The position numbers and the translations under genes are program-made. A DNA stretch of 64,000 nucleotides from contig NZ_VLKU01000009.1 in assembly GCF_007830335.1 (NCBI RefSeq), forward strand, positions 62,001-126,000, given 5' to 3'. A model generated the notes under the pieces. That model searched no databases and had not been told where the DNA came from. It saw only the letters and a list, made by a program, of their open reading frames with translations. The stretch is from Paracoccus sulfuroxidans (lineage in GTDB: Bacteria > Pseudomonadota > Alphaproteobacteria > Rhodobacterales > Rhodobacteraceae). This document shows, one piece after another, positions 8,841-16,963 of the stretch (the stretch's first letter is position 1; each line of letters begins with the position of its first letter).

Positions 8841-10022
8841 TCATTTCTGGACGCTGGCGGCCAGAGCCGCCGCGAGGTCGTCTTTCAGGTCGTCTACATT
8901 CTCCAGCCCGATATGCAGCCGCACCAGCTGGCGCGGCTCATCCCACCGGGTTGCGGTGCGGGCATGTGCGGGATCGCCCAGCAGGACGAGGCTTTCATAT
9001 CCGCCCCATGAAAAGCCCATCCCGAACATCGAGAGGCTTTCCGCAAAGCGAATGGCGGTGTCGCGATCTGTCGCATCCAGCAGCACTGAAAACAGGCCCG
9101 ACGCACCCTGAAAATCGCGCTTCCAGATCGCGTGATCAGGATGGGACGGCAGGCCGGGATGCAGGACTTTGGCGACGCCCGGCTGCTGCTCCAGCCATTT
9201 GGCCAGCGCCAGTGCCGAGTTCTGGTGCTGGGTCAGCCGCGCCGACAGCGTGCGTAAGCCCCGCGCGGCCAGATAGACGTTGTCCGGTGCGGCATGATAA
9301 CCGACCCAGTTCGCCGCCTCGCGCAGCGGACGGTGCAGCGCGCTGTCGGCGACGGTGACCAGTCCCAGCATGGCATCGGAATGGCCAACGATATATTTGG
9401 TCGCTGCCTGCACGACGATATCGACGCCCAGCTCCAGCGGCTTGCAGAAAAGCGCGGTGGCCCAGGTGTTGTCGCACATGGTCAGCACACCCCGCGCCCG
9501 CGCGGCTGCGGTGATCGCTGGAATATCCTGCAGCTCGAAGGTCAGCGAGCCCGGGCTTTCCAGATAGATCAGCTTCGTATTGTCGCGGATCAGCGGGGCA
9601 ATATCGGCGCGCGGATCGTAATATTCGACCTCGACGCCATTGCGCGAAATGAAGGCATCCAGACTGGTCCGGGCGGGCTCATAGACCGTATCGACGACCA
9701 GCACATGATCGCCGGGCTTCAGAAAGGTGATCAGCGGCAGCACGCAGGCGGCCAGCCCCGAGGGGACTGCCAGCGTCGCTGCCCCGCCTTCAAACTCGGA
9801 CATCGCCTGTTCGAAGGCAAAGACATCGGGCGTGCCGAAGCGGCCATAGAACACCGTCCCCGTGTCGAAGCGGCTTTTCTTGGCCTGATCGAGGTCCGAG
9901 ACCTTATCGAAAAGAATGGTCGAGGCGCGTTGCAGCGGCTGGTTGACCGTCCCGTTCGGGCATTGGCCCCGGCCCGCTTGCACCAGCATTGTTTCCGTCG
10001 ATTTCCCGAGTTTCCCGGCCAT
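8841..10022 (-). CDS. metC: Cys/Met metabolism PLP-dependent enzyme, cystathionine beta-lyase-like
   Basis: This 393-residue fold-type I PLP enzyme of the Cys/Met metabolism family carries the cofactor Lys at about residue 209 in QAATKYIVGHSDAML, the sequence typical of MetC-type beta-lyases. Upstream it has YGRFGTP and the substrate-side SGLAA segment. It would cleave C-S bonds in cystathionine or other S-conjugated cysteines to give pyruvate, ammonia and a thiol. It is the first gene of the minus-strand operon and precedes the TAXI binding protein by 82 bp, so a role in catabolism of an imported sulfur amino acid is more likely than methionine biosynthesis. The gene symbol reflects family only. 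Confidence 0.8.
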   Translation of the reverse strand: MAGKLGKSTETMLVQAGRGQCPNGTVNQPLQRASTILFDKVSDLDQAKKSRFDTGTVFYGRFGTPDVFAFEQAMSEFEGGAATLAVPSGLAACVLPLITFLKPGDHVLVVDTVYEPARTSLDAFISRNGVEVEYYDPRADIAPLIRDNTKLIYLESPGSLTFELQDIPAITAAARARGVLTMCDNTWATALFCKPLELGVDIVVQAATKYIVGHSDAMLGLVTVADSALHRPLREAANWVGYHAAPDNVYLAARGLRTLSARLTQHQNSALALAKWLEQQPGVAKVLHPGLPSHPDHAIWKRDFQGASGLFSVLLDATDRDTAIRFAESLSMFGMGFSWGGYESLVLLGDPAHARTATRWDEPRQLVRLHIGLENVDDLKDDLAAALAASVQK

Positions 10023-10052
10023 GTGGCATCCTTCCGGTCGCTGATAAATTCA

Positions 10053-10078
10053 GCATGCTATACATAAAAATGGCATGC
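10053..10078. promoter_or_regulatory. Candidate GntR operator / promoter region of the catabolic operon
   Basis: An AT-rich patch 30-60 bp upstream of the metC-like start contains the inverted repeat GCATGCTAT-N8-ATGGCATGC (8 of 9 positions symmetric). It is the only strong dyad in the 210-bp gap between the two minus-strand genes. The operon encodes an FCD-type GntR regulator, and these bind short dyads of this size, so it is a reasonable operator candidate. The rest of the 10023-10232 gap holds no gene. Confidence 0.4.
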
Positions 10079-10232
10079 AATCTTTATTTTTGCGTCACGA
10101 AGAAAGAAAATGGTCTGTGCTAAAATCAGGCGTTCCGGCAGATTTTTCAGTTCGAAGTTGGCGCTGCAGAGAGGATTTTCTCCGCAACGCCAAGAGGTTG
10201 AATTGCGGGCGAGCGGACCCGCCTGCCTTGTC

Positions 10233-11207
10233 TCAGACCAGCAGGACGATCTGCCCCGTGGTGCGACGCGCCGCCAGATCGGCATGGGCGCGGGAGGCCT
10301 CGGCCAGTGGATAGGTGTGGCTGATCTCGGCGCGGATGATGCCCTTGCGCATGGCATCGAACAGGTTTCCGGCCGCGGCCAGCAGATCGGCGCGCTCGGC
10401 GATATAGGGGAAGACCTGTGGACGCGACAGCGCGATGCATTTCGGCGCAAGCACCGCGATGTTCACCGGCGGCACCGCGCCCGAGGCGTTGCCGAAGCTG
10501 ACCAGATGTCCGAATCGGGCAATCGCCGCCAGCGAGACATCAAAGGTGTCTTTGCCGACCCCGTCGAAGATCTTGTCCGCACCCTTGCCGCCAGTGATCT
10601 CCATTACGCGGGCGGCGATATCCTCGCTGCCGCTGTCGATGATATGATCGGCCCCTGCCCCGCGCGCGATCTCGGCCTTTGCGGGCGAGCCCACGGTCGC
10701 GATCACCGTGCAGCCGATGGCCTTGGCCCAGGCGGTCATCAGCTGACCAACCCCGCCCGCAGCGGCATGGATCAGCACCGTCTCTCCGGCATGAACGGGC
10801 GCGGTCTTGTGCAGCAGACGCTCGGCCGTCATGCCCTTCAGCATCAGCGCAGCCGCATCGCGATCCGAGATGTCGTCGGGCAGCGGCACCATGCGTTCGG
10901 CGGGAACATTGCGCAGCTCGGAATAGGCCCCCGGCGCGGTCATCACATAGGCCACGCGCTGACCGACCGTCAGGTCGGTGACGCCCTCGCCCACGGCCTC
11001 GACCACACCCGCAGCCTCCATCCCCGGCGTGCCGGGCAGGGTCATCATCGGATAGGCCCCCTCGCGCACATAGATGTCGATGAAGTTCACGCCCACGACG
11101 GTATGGCGCACGCTCACCTCACCCGGTCCCGGCGCGGGGATCTGGACCTCGGTCCATTCAAGAACCTCGGGTCCGCCGCTTTTCTGCTGAACGATGCTGT
11201 GGGTCAC
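10233..11207 (-). CDS. NADPH:quinone oxidoreductase (zinc-free MDR family, QOR-like)
   Basis: This 324-residue medium-chain reductase lacks the zinc-ligand cysteines of alcohol dehydrogenases and carries the NADPH-binding AAAGGVGQLMTAWAKAIG motif about 145 residues in. It also has the quinone-reductase signature GVNFIDIYVREGAYPM. The start is a GTG at 11207, with AGGAGA 8 bases upstream. The longer frame upstream to 11765 runs through the divergent carboxymuconolactone decarboxylase gene and is not coding. It reduces quinones or related enones and probably has a detoxifying role. Confidence 0.88.
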   Translation of the reverse strand: MTHSIVQQKSGGPEVLEWTEVQIPAPGPGEVSVRHTVVGVNFIDIYVREGAYPMMTLPGTPGMEAAGVVEAVGEGVTDLTVGQRVAYVMTAPGAYSELRNVPAERMVPLPDDISDRDAAALMLKGMTAERLLHKTAPVHAGETVLIHAAAGGVGQLMTAWAKAIGCTVIATVGSPAKAEIARGAGADHIIDSGSEDIAARVMEITGGKGADKIFDGVGKDTFDVSLAAIARFGHLVSFGNASGAVPPVNIAVLAPKCIALSRPQVFPYIAERADLLAAAGNLFDAMRKGIIRAEISHTYPLAEASRAHADLAARRTTGQIVLLV

Positions 11208-11381
11208 GGTGCTTTCTCCTTGAGGTGAATCAGAGGCACGCAGACCATGGTCCGCGATGCAGGCCCTGAATTGCATACCATATTGACAGATAGAATGCCG
11301 TATATCAACGTATACTTGACACGCTCGCGCTTTGTCGAAGCCATCGTCCAGCGTGTTCCGCACATCAGGAAGGAGGATTCC

Positions 11382-11774
11382 ATGAGCAAACCCCAGCCCA
11401 TCGAATACAAGGATGCGTCGCCCGAGGTGAAAGCCGTCTTCGACGACATCATGCAGTCGCGCGGCCTGCCCGACGTCAACAATTTCTGGAAACACCTTGC
11501 CAATGACCCGCGCGGCCTGAAGCGCACGTGGGAAAGCGTGAAAGAGGTCATGGCCCCCGGCGCGCTGGACCCGATGGTGAAAGAGATGGTGTATCTCGCG
11601 GTCTCGGTCACCAACAACTGCGGCTATTGCATCGCCAGCCACACCGCCGCCGCCCAGAAGGCCGGCATGACGCCCGAGATGTTCGGCGAGCTCATGGGCG
11701 TCGTCGGCATGGCGAATGAGACCAACCGCCTCGTCAACGGCTACCGCGTCCCGATCGACCCGCAATTCGAATGA
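11382..11774 (+). CDS. Carboxymuconolactone decarboxylase / AhpD-like protein
   Basis: This small 130-residue helical protein carries the AhpD-type redox motif in NNCGYCIASHTAAA (C-x-x-C-x-x-x-H). This argues for a thiol-dependent peroxidase-related activity rather than true decarboxylase chemistry. The start at 11382 has AGGAGG a few bases ahead (11371-11376). It is divergent from the quinone reductase, and the shared 174-bp region contains TTGACA-like -35 boxes near 11283 and 11326. The two may respond to the same oxidative or electrophile stress, which is inference from gene arrangement. Confidence 0.82.
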   Translation: MSKPQPIEYKDASPEVKAVFDDIMQSRGLPDVNNFWKHLANDPRGLKRTWESVKEVMAPGALDPMVKEMVYLAVSVTNNCGYCIASHTAAAQKAGMTPEMFGELMGVVGMANETNRLVNGYRVPIDPQFE

Positions 11775-11791
11775 TCATCGGCGGGGCGGTT

Positions 11792-11809
11792 TCTCGGGTG
11801 CGCCCGAGA
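11792..11809 (+). terminator. Hairpin terminator after the AhpD-like gene
   Basis: A perfect 7-bp stem, TCTCGGG paired with CCCGAGA around a TGCG loop, lies 18 bp after the stop codon. There is no strong T-run, so termination efficiency is uncertain. Confidence 0.45.
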
Positions 11810-11887
11810 GACCCACCGTTGCAATGAGCGGTTTCCCTCACGCGGGCCTGACGATATTGGCAGGCAAAACACCAAGTGAGGGACATC

Positions 11888-12244
11888 ATGAACAAGCTTC
11901 TCTATCTGGCGCTGGCCGTCGCGCTGATCGGTTTCGGCGCCTATCGCCAGTTTGGCGCGACGGGCGTCTCGGCCGACGATCAGGCCCGTTGCGAGCGGAT
12001 CGTGCAGGCCGACAACGCAGGCAGCCAAGAGGCGCTGGATGCGCTTTTGCCCAAATGCAATGAGCCGGGCATGGTCGCCATGATGGACGCACGGGCGACC
12101 GGTGCCGATGCGCAGACCGCCGCGTCGAACATCGCAGCCGCCAACCAGAACGACATCCTGTCCATCCTGATCAACTGCGCCCTGATCGGGGCCGGGATCG
12201 GCGCACTTGGCGCGGCCCTTGGCGCAACGCGCAAACGCGCCTGA
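11888..12244 (+). CDS. Hypothetical small membrane-anchored protein
   Basis: This 118-residue protein has a hydrophobic N-terminus (MNKLLYLALAVALIGFGAY), a polar middle with two cysteines (near RCERIV and LPKCNEP), and a second hydrophobic glycine-alanine segment near the C-terminus (ILSILINCALIGAGIGALGA). It looks like a two-pass membrane protein or a protein with an uncleaved leader. I do not recognise a family. A GC-rich hairpin lies between its stop and the convergent flavin reductase gene. Confidence 0.6.
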   Translation: MNKLLYLALAVALIGFGAYRQFGATGVSADDQARCERIVQADNAGSQEALDALLPKCNEPGMVAMMDARATGADAQTAASNIAAANQNDILSILINCALIGAGIGALGAALGATRKRA

Positions 12245-12295
12245 CCGAATTGCGCGCGCCTTGCCGGGCGCGCGCGACCCCATTGCAGCAGTGCC

Positions 12296-12853
12296 TTAGC
12301 CTCGGCTGCGGATGAATTGCACGAACCCGTCCATGAAGCGGCGCAGCTGATCGCGCACGGCGTCATCCTGCAGCTCACCCTCGGGCGAGAAGGCCTTCCC
12401 CGCACGAGAGGCCATCAACCGCCCTCCGAACCACGCATCGGTACCCAAAGTGCGCAGCGTCGGCAGCCAAGCGTTCTGCGCCAGAATCGTGCCGAAGCCG
12501 CCGGGCGAGGCCCCCATGATCGCGAAAGGCCGACCGCCAAAGACCTTGGCGATGTCCTCGCTGGGGCGCGAGGTCCAGTCGATGGCGTTCTTGAAGGGGC
12601 CGGGGATGCTGTTGTTGTATTCGGGTGTGACCAGCAGCACGCCATCGGCGGCGATCATCGCCTCTTTCAGCGCGGTGACGGCGGGCGGAATGCCGGTCTC
12701 GGCCTCTTCATCGGCGTTGTAAAGCGGGATGCCCGCGATCGTATGCACCTCAAGGGTCGCGCCCTCGGGCATCACCTGCGAGGCCGCGCGCAAAAGGCCG
12801 GTGTTGAACGACGCCTTCCGCAGACTGCCCGAGATTCCCACGATTTTCGTCAT
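12296..12853 (-). CDS. NADPH-dependent FMN reductase / NAD(P)H quinone reductase
   Basis: This 185-residue flavodoxin-like protein begins TKIVGISGSLRKASFNTGLL, the FMN phosphate-binding loop. It contains LLVTPEYNNSIPGPFKNAIDW, the signature of the ChrR/ArsH-like NADPH-dependent FMN reductase family. It reduces free flavin, quinones or metal oxyanions in the cytoplasm. It is a single-gene transcription unit convergent with the small membrane protein and divergent from the riboswitch region. Confidence 0.88.
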   Translation of the reverse strand: MTKIVGISGSLRKASFNTGLLRAASQVMPEGATLEVHTIAGIPLYNADEEAETGIPPAVTALKEAMIAADGVLLVTPEYNNSIPGPFKNAIDWTSRPSEDIAKVFGGRPFAIMGASPGGFGTILAQNAWLPTLRTLGTDAWFGGRLMASRAGKAFSPEGELQDDAVRDQLRRFMDGFVQFIRSRG

Positions 12854-13012
12854 TGCGCATGTTCCCTGTAACGCCCGATGCCGGGCAGATTGTGGCCGCA
12901 GATCCGGCCTGTCCTGAAAACCTGCGGCATTGCCCTGCCCTTGTCCATGCCCCGGCGACGATACCCTGCCAGCAGGTGACAGCGCCCCCGCGCTGCGCTA
13001 TGCAGGCCCCAC

Positions 13013-13102
13013 CAAGGGGAGCCTCGACAAGGGGCTGAGAGACCGCTGGCGAAAGCAGCGCGGTGACCCTTCGAACCTGATCCGGATAATGCCGGCGAAG
13101 GG
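13013..13102 (+). promoter_or_regulatory. TPP riboswitch (THI element)
   Basis: The sequence carries the conserved thi-box elements in order: AAGGGGAGCC at the 5' arm, GGGGCTGAGA at 13031-13040, GACCCTTCGAACCTGATC at 13065-13082, and GGATAATGCCGGCGAAGGGA ending near 13103. These build the P1-P5 TPP aptamer. A 6-bp hairpin at 13131-13147 (GGCCTC/GAGGCC) downstream may be part of the expression platform. It sits 98 bp before tenA, so thiamine pyrophosphate should repress that gene. The 159 bp between the FMN reductase start and the aptamer hold no gene and presumably contain both promoters. Confidence 0.93.
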
Positions 13103-13199
13103 ATGGGACCGAAGACGCCTGCCTCTTGCCGGCCTCATTGCGAGGCCACATGACGACAAAGAACTCGTGGTCTCGCTGCCAGCCAAGAAAGGGCAGCAG

Positions 13200-13841
13200 A
13201 TGACCGAACGCTTTACCGAGACCCTGAAAGAGGCCAATGCCACGGCATGGAGTGACGCGGTCGACCACCGTTTCGTCACCCAACTTTTCGCCGGGACCAT
13301 CGCCGATGAGGTGATGGCGGCCTATCTGATTCAGGATCACCGCTTTCTGGACAGTTTCCTGACGCTTCAGGGCGCAGCCATGGCCTCGGCCGACACGTTC
13401 GAGGCACGGCTGCGTTTTGGCCGCTTCGCCGGAATGGTCGCGGGTGAGGAGAACACCTATTTCCTGCGCGCCTTCGAGGCATTGGGCGTCAGCGAGTTCC
13501 AGCGCGAAAACACCCCCGACAAGGAACCGACCAAGGGCTTCCAGGCGATCATGCGCGAGGCCGCAGCGACGCGGTCTTACGCGGCGGCGCTGTCGGTGCT
13601 GACCGTGGCAGAATGGCTCTATTACGAATGGGCGGCGGGCACATCTCGGGCGCTTCCCGAAAGCTTCGTCCATGCCGAATGGGTGACCCTGCACGACAAC
13701 CCCGATTTCAACGATTTCGTGGCCTTCCTGCGGTCCGAACTGGATCGCGTCGGCCCCCCGCACGCTGACGTCTGCCACGATTTCTTCTCTCGCGCCGTGG
13801 CGCTTGAGCTGGAATTTTTTAATGTGGCTTATGATCAATAG
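13200..13841 (+). CDS. tenA: TenA-family thiaminase II / aminopyrimidine salvage enzyme (Cys-less)
   Basis: This 213-residue helical protein of the TenA/heme-oxygenase fold salvages pyrimidines from degraded thiamine. The position that holds the catalytic Cys in classical TenA (PCYW context) reads TVAEWLYYEWA here, with Ala137 and Glu138 instead, as in the TenA_E group that works with a glutamate. The start is the ATG at 13200 behind an AAAGGGC sequence. Upstream in-frame codons belong to the riboswitch leader. No thiamine transporter or thi gene accompanies it, although it has its own TPP riboswitch. A GC hairpin follows at 13855-13884. Confidence 0.9.
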   Translation: MTERFTETLKEANATAWSDAVDHRFVTQLFAGTIADEVMAAYLIQDHRFLDSFLTLQGAAMASADTFEARLRFGRFAGMVAGEENTYFLRAFEALGVSEFQRENTPDKEPTKGFQAIMREAAATRSYAAALSVLTVAEWLYYEWAAGTSRALPESFVHAEWVTLHDNPDFNDFVAFLRSELDRVGPPHADVCHDFFSRAVALELEFFNVAYDQ

Positions 13842-13854
13842 ATCGTAAGCATAT

Positions 13855-13884
13855 GCGGTCGCTGGAGATTTTTTCGGCGACCGC
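13855..13884 (+). terminator. Hairpin downstream of tenA
   Basis: An 8-bp perfect stem, GCGGTCGC paired with GCGACCGC, begins 13 bp after the tenA stop. Its loop contains a run of six T. This is a plausible end for the riboswitch transcript. Confidence 0.45.
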
Positions 13885-13983
13885 GCGACCGCCACCCTGC
13901 AACAATTCCTGACTGGACAGATCCGATCCGCCTGACACAGACTGCCCCTGTTACCCGTGCCCCTGTTTCACGAGCCTCCGGTC

Positions 13984-15210
13984 ATGAGCCTCCTTCGCAT
14001 CTTCCCGCTTGCCGCAGCCCTTTCCGCCGCCGTGCCGACCCTGACGCTGGCCGAGGCGCGCCAGCACGGCAATGTCGTCTTCGACCTGCCAAACGGCTGG
14101 GTCACCGGCGCCACCCGCGATGATGGAACGCTGGTGATCCTGTCCCGCCTGCCCGACGACGAATGTGAATATTGCTATATGTATGTCGGCTCGGGGCTCG
14201 ATCGGGCCGAAGATCCGGTCTTCTACCTCAAGCGCAATCCGCGCCTATTTCTGGAAGAGGACGACGGCGATCCGAAAGAGGTCGTTCCCGCCGACGCCTT
14301 CGATCTGGGCCCGCACAAAGGCGCGATGCTGGGGCAGTTGGTCGATGGAGAGCTGCGCATCCTGATGGCGCTGTCCGTCGGCAACCGGACCGAGGTTTTC
14401 GCCTTCGAAGGGAACGGCGACGAGCCCGAGGAAATCCAGGCCGACCTCAAGGTCTTCGAGCGCGATCTGGTGCCGCTGGTCTCCTCCGCGCGCTTCCTTT
14501 CAGATGGCGCGAAGCCGCTGCTGGGGCCAGCGCAGCCCGGTGATCTGGCGGGCATCTATCAGGGCAGCGGCATCCGTTGGAGCCTTGGGCTCGACATGAT
14601 GATGCAAAGCTCAACCTATGTGAACCTTTACGTTTTCTGGAAGGACGGCCATTTCTATGACGGCACGCCGCCGGACGGGCTTCAGCCCCTCGACACGGCC
14701 GCCGCGCTGAAATCGGGCGACATGTCATGGGGCAATTACCGCGTCAGCGGTGGGAAGCTGCATCTGGACTATGCCGATGGCGATAGCGATGAGCTCGACT
14801 TCGACGGCAATGTGGTGGACGGCTTCAGCTGCGGCGAAACCACCTGCTATCTGGCCGACAGCATCCCCGATGGCAGCAAGATCGAAGGCACCGTCGACAA
14901 CACCAGCTACACTGGCTTCAGCCCCAACTCGGGCGTTTCGGGTGGGGTCGGGTCCTCCAGCACGCTGACATTCCTTGCGGACGGGAACTGGACCTACAAA
15001 AGCAGCACGGGCGTTTCGGGCAATTTCGACAGCGGTGGCGGCTATGCGATCAGCGGCGGAAATCAGGCCGATGGCTCCTACCGGATCGAGAACAGCACCG
15101 TCATCCGCAGCTTCAATGACGGCAGCCCCGATCTGACCTCGCTGATCTACAAGGTCGGGAACGAGATCCTTATCGGCAGCTCATTCTTCGACGGGAAGGT
15201 CGTCCGGTAA
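13984..15210 (+). CDS. Exported protein of unknown function, beta-rich
   Basis: This 408-residue protein has a clear Sec signal peptide (MSLLRIFPLAAALSAAVPTLTLAEA). The start is set at 13984 because the extra nine residues upstream would precede this leader. The second half is rich in Gly, Ser, Asp and short beta strands (for example GNWTYKSSTGVSGNFDSGGGYAISG), suggesting a beta-barrel or lipocalin-like periplasmic domain. Two Cys pairs (DDECEYCYM and FSCGETTCY) may form disulfides. It is followed by two further exported proteins on the same strand. I do not recognise a family. Confidence 0.7.
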   Translation: MSLLRIFPLAAALSAAVPTLTLAEARQHGNVVFDLPNGWVTGATRDDGTLVILSRLPDDECEYCYMYVGSGLDRAEDPVFYLKRNPRLFLEEDDGDPKEVVPADAFDLGPHKGAMLGQLVDGELRILMALSVGNRTEVFAFEGNGDEPEEIQADLKVFERDLVPLVSSARFLSDGAKPLLGPAQPGDLAGIYQGSGIRWSLGLDMMMQSSTYVNLYVFWKDGHFYDGTPPDGLQPLDTAAALKSGDMSWGNYRVSGGKLHLDYADGDSDELDFDGNVVDGFSCGETTCYLADSIPDGSKIEGTVDNTSYTGFSPNSGVSGGVGSSSTLTFLADGNWTYKSSTGVSGNFDSGGGYAISGGNQADGSYRIENSTVIRSFNDGSPDLTSLIYKVGNEILIGSSFFDGKVVR

Positions 15211-15322
15211 ACGCTTCTCGGCGAGAGTTTGCCCAGAGCCCTCCCCGTCCGGCTTTCCGTTGAACCGCAGCCGCCCCCGGATCGTTTTCCGGTGTGCTTG
15301 GTTCTGAATAGGTTGCTGTACA

Positions 15323-15841
15323 TTGCGAAATCTCATCCCATCCCTGCCGATGGCCGCGCTTCTTGCCTTGCTGACGCAAGCCGCCGCCGCCCAATCCGTG
15401 CCCGAGCGGAAGATCCTGCTGCCCGCCGCGGACGAGCTGACCGTCGCGAACCAGCAGGCCGAGGGCCGCGCCCTTCTGCTGGAGCTGATCCCGACCGGCG
15501 AGACGCTGGAGAGCTGGACGCGCCTTGTCACCCTGACGAATGCGCCCGATCTGGGCGCCGTCCCCGAGGACACCGCACTGAAGGAATTCGCCACCCGCTA
15601 TGCCGGGGCCTGCGGCGGCAACAGTCAGGAAACGCCGCTCGACATCGACCAGAAGGGGATGAAGGGCCTGCGCCTTGACTGCTCGAAAGCGGCCGATACC
15701 GGCAAGCTGGAGACGGTCTTCGTGCGGATGATCGACACCGGGGCGGATATGGCCATTGTGCAGGTCGCCTTCCGCGGTCTGGCCGTGCCCTCCGACGCGC
15801 AATGGGCGCGGGACTATCTGGCTGGCGTCAAAGTCGAGTGA
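15323..15841 (+). CDS. Exported protein of unknown function
   Basis: This 172-residue protein reads from a TTG at 15323 and has a Sec signal peptide ending near AAAAQS. The mature part is about 148 residues with two cysteines (AGACGG and LDCSKA), likely a periplasmic disulfide. No known domain is apparent. It precedes the next exported protein by 11 bp, so the two are probably co-transcribed. The TTG start is the weakest part of this call because no ATG or GTG gives a complete leader. Confidence 0.6.
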   Translation: MRNLIPSLPMAALLALLTQAAAAQSVPERKILLPAADELTVANQQAEGRALLLELIPTGETLESWTRLVTLTNAPDLGAVPEDTALKEFATRYAGACGGNSQETPLDIDQKGMKGLRLDCSKAADTGKLETVFVRMIDTGADMAIVQVAFRGLAVPSDAQWARDYLAGVKVE

Positions 15842-15852
15842 AGACCCAAATC

Positions 15853-16521
15853 ATGAACAGGAAACACATCGTGCGTATACTTCCGATCCTCGCGCTCAGC
15901 CTTGTCGCCATGCCCGCTTTGGCCCAGCAAACCGCCCTGCTGGATTATGGCAACGATGATTTCGTCACCGGCCGCCAGTTCTATTCCGAGGTCGACCGCG
16001 CCCGCATCGCCACCGCGCTCGACAGCACCGCCAGTGACGCCACGCGCGCCATGGGCAAGGATTTCGTCATTCTGGGCGACGCCGCCGGTGCCTTCTCGGC
16101 CCCCGGCACGCAAGAGCACATCTATCTGATCCAGAAAGAGGCCCCCGTCGCCATCGACCCCTTCCCGAAAGGCCCGGCCCCGCTGTTGCTGGCGCTGAAG
16201 GATGACGGCGTTGCGGGCGTCTGGACCCTGCCCGCCGAGGGTCAGTACCAGCGCCTGGTCGCTGCCGCCGATGGCAATGGCGACGGCCGCTCCGAGGTTC
16301 TGCTGGAGGGTGCGTTCATGAACATGGGTGAGATCAACATGTCGGTCGACGTGGCCACGCTTGACGACAAGGGCCAGGCGACGGTGCAGCAGACCCTGTC
16401 CGAGGTGCTGATTGACTCCTGCGAGAATGAAGGCGGCACCAGGACCCGCAAGGCTGCCACGGTGTCCGTCGGCCCTGACGGGTTCACGACCGAGCAACGC
16501 GACATCGGTTGCGGGTCCTGA
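15853..16521 (+). CDS. Exported protein of unknown function, VCBS/FG-GAP-like segment
   Basis: This 222-residue protein has a signal peptide ending PALAQQ. The start at 15853 follows the previous gene by 11 bp. The segment LVAAADGNGDGRSEVLLEGA (about residues 134-153) resembles a calcium-binding loop of the FG-GAP/VCBS type (DxNxDGxxE), though only one copy is seen. Two late cysteines (DSCENEGG and DIGCGS) are present. Its function is unknown, and a periplasmic or surface location is inferred from the leader. Confidence 0.65.
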   Translation: MNRKHIVRILPILALSLVAMPALAQQTALLDYGNDDFVTGRQFYSEVDRARIATALDSTASDATRAMGKDFVILGDAAGAFSAPGTQEHIYLIQKEAPVAIDPFPKGPAPLLLALKDDGVAGVWTLPAEGQYQRLVAAADGNGDGRSEVLLEGAFMNMGEINMSVDVATLDDKGQATVQQTLSEVLIDSCENEGGTRTRKAATVSVGPDGFTTEQRDIGCGS

Positions 16522-16652
16522 CCCCGCCCGCTGACTGCGCGGCTTGAACGCAATCCTTTCCGCGCAAGGTTTGGCGCGGAAAGGAGCAATCGCCACGGTC
16601 GGGCGTTGCGGCATGTTCGCGTTGCCCGGCCCCTTTGCCGCAAGGAGATCCC

Positions 16653-16931
16653 ATGCTGCGCAAGCTTCTCCTCGTGCTCGCCTGGATCGCGATCCTGCTG
16701 GTCGAGCTTCTGGTCGCCGGAACGACGATCTTCATCGCGCAGTACTATTATTTTGCCGGATTCGAGGCGCTTGGCTGGGCTTCGAGCAACAATGTCGCAT
16801 TGGCGATCTCGATTATCGCGGGGTTCCTCACCGGGATCGTCCTGAGTTTTGTCATAGACTATCTGGCGAAACGCTGGACCGGGCTGACCCCGCTGAAGGA
16901 CGTAAGCGGCAGCTTTCCCTTCTTCCCTTGA
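16653..16931 (+). CDS. Small two-pass membrane protein, hypothetical
   Basis: This 92-residue protein has two hydrophobic segments, LLLVLAWIAILLVELLVAG and VALAISIIAGFLTGIVLSFV, separated by a short aromatic loop. The start at 16653 has AAGGAG five bases upstream and is preferred over the ATG six codons earlier. No family is recognised. It lies between the run of exported proteins and the convergent DUF411 gene. Confidence 0.6.
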   Translation: MLRKLLLVLAWIAILLVELLVAGTTIFIAQYYYFAGFEALGWASSNNVALAISIIAGFLTGIVLSFVIDYLAKRWTGLTPLKDVSGSFPFFP

Positions 16932-16963
16932 TCGACGCCGATCCAGCGCCCCTGTCGCAGGGC

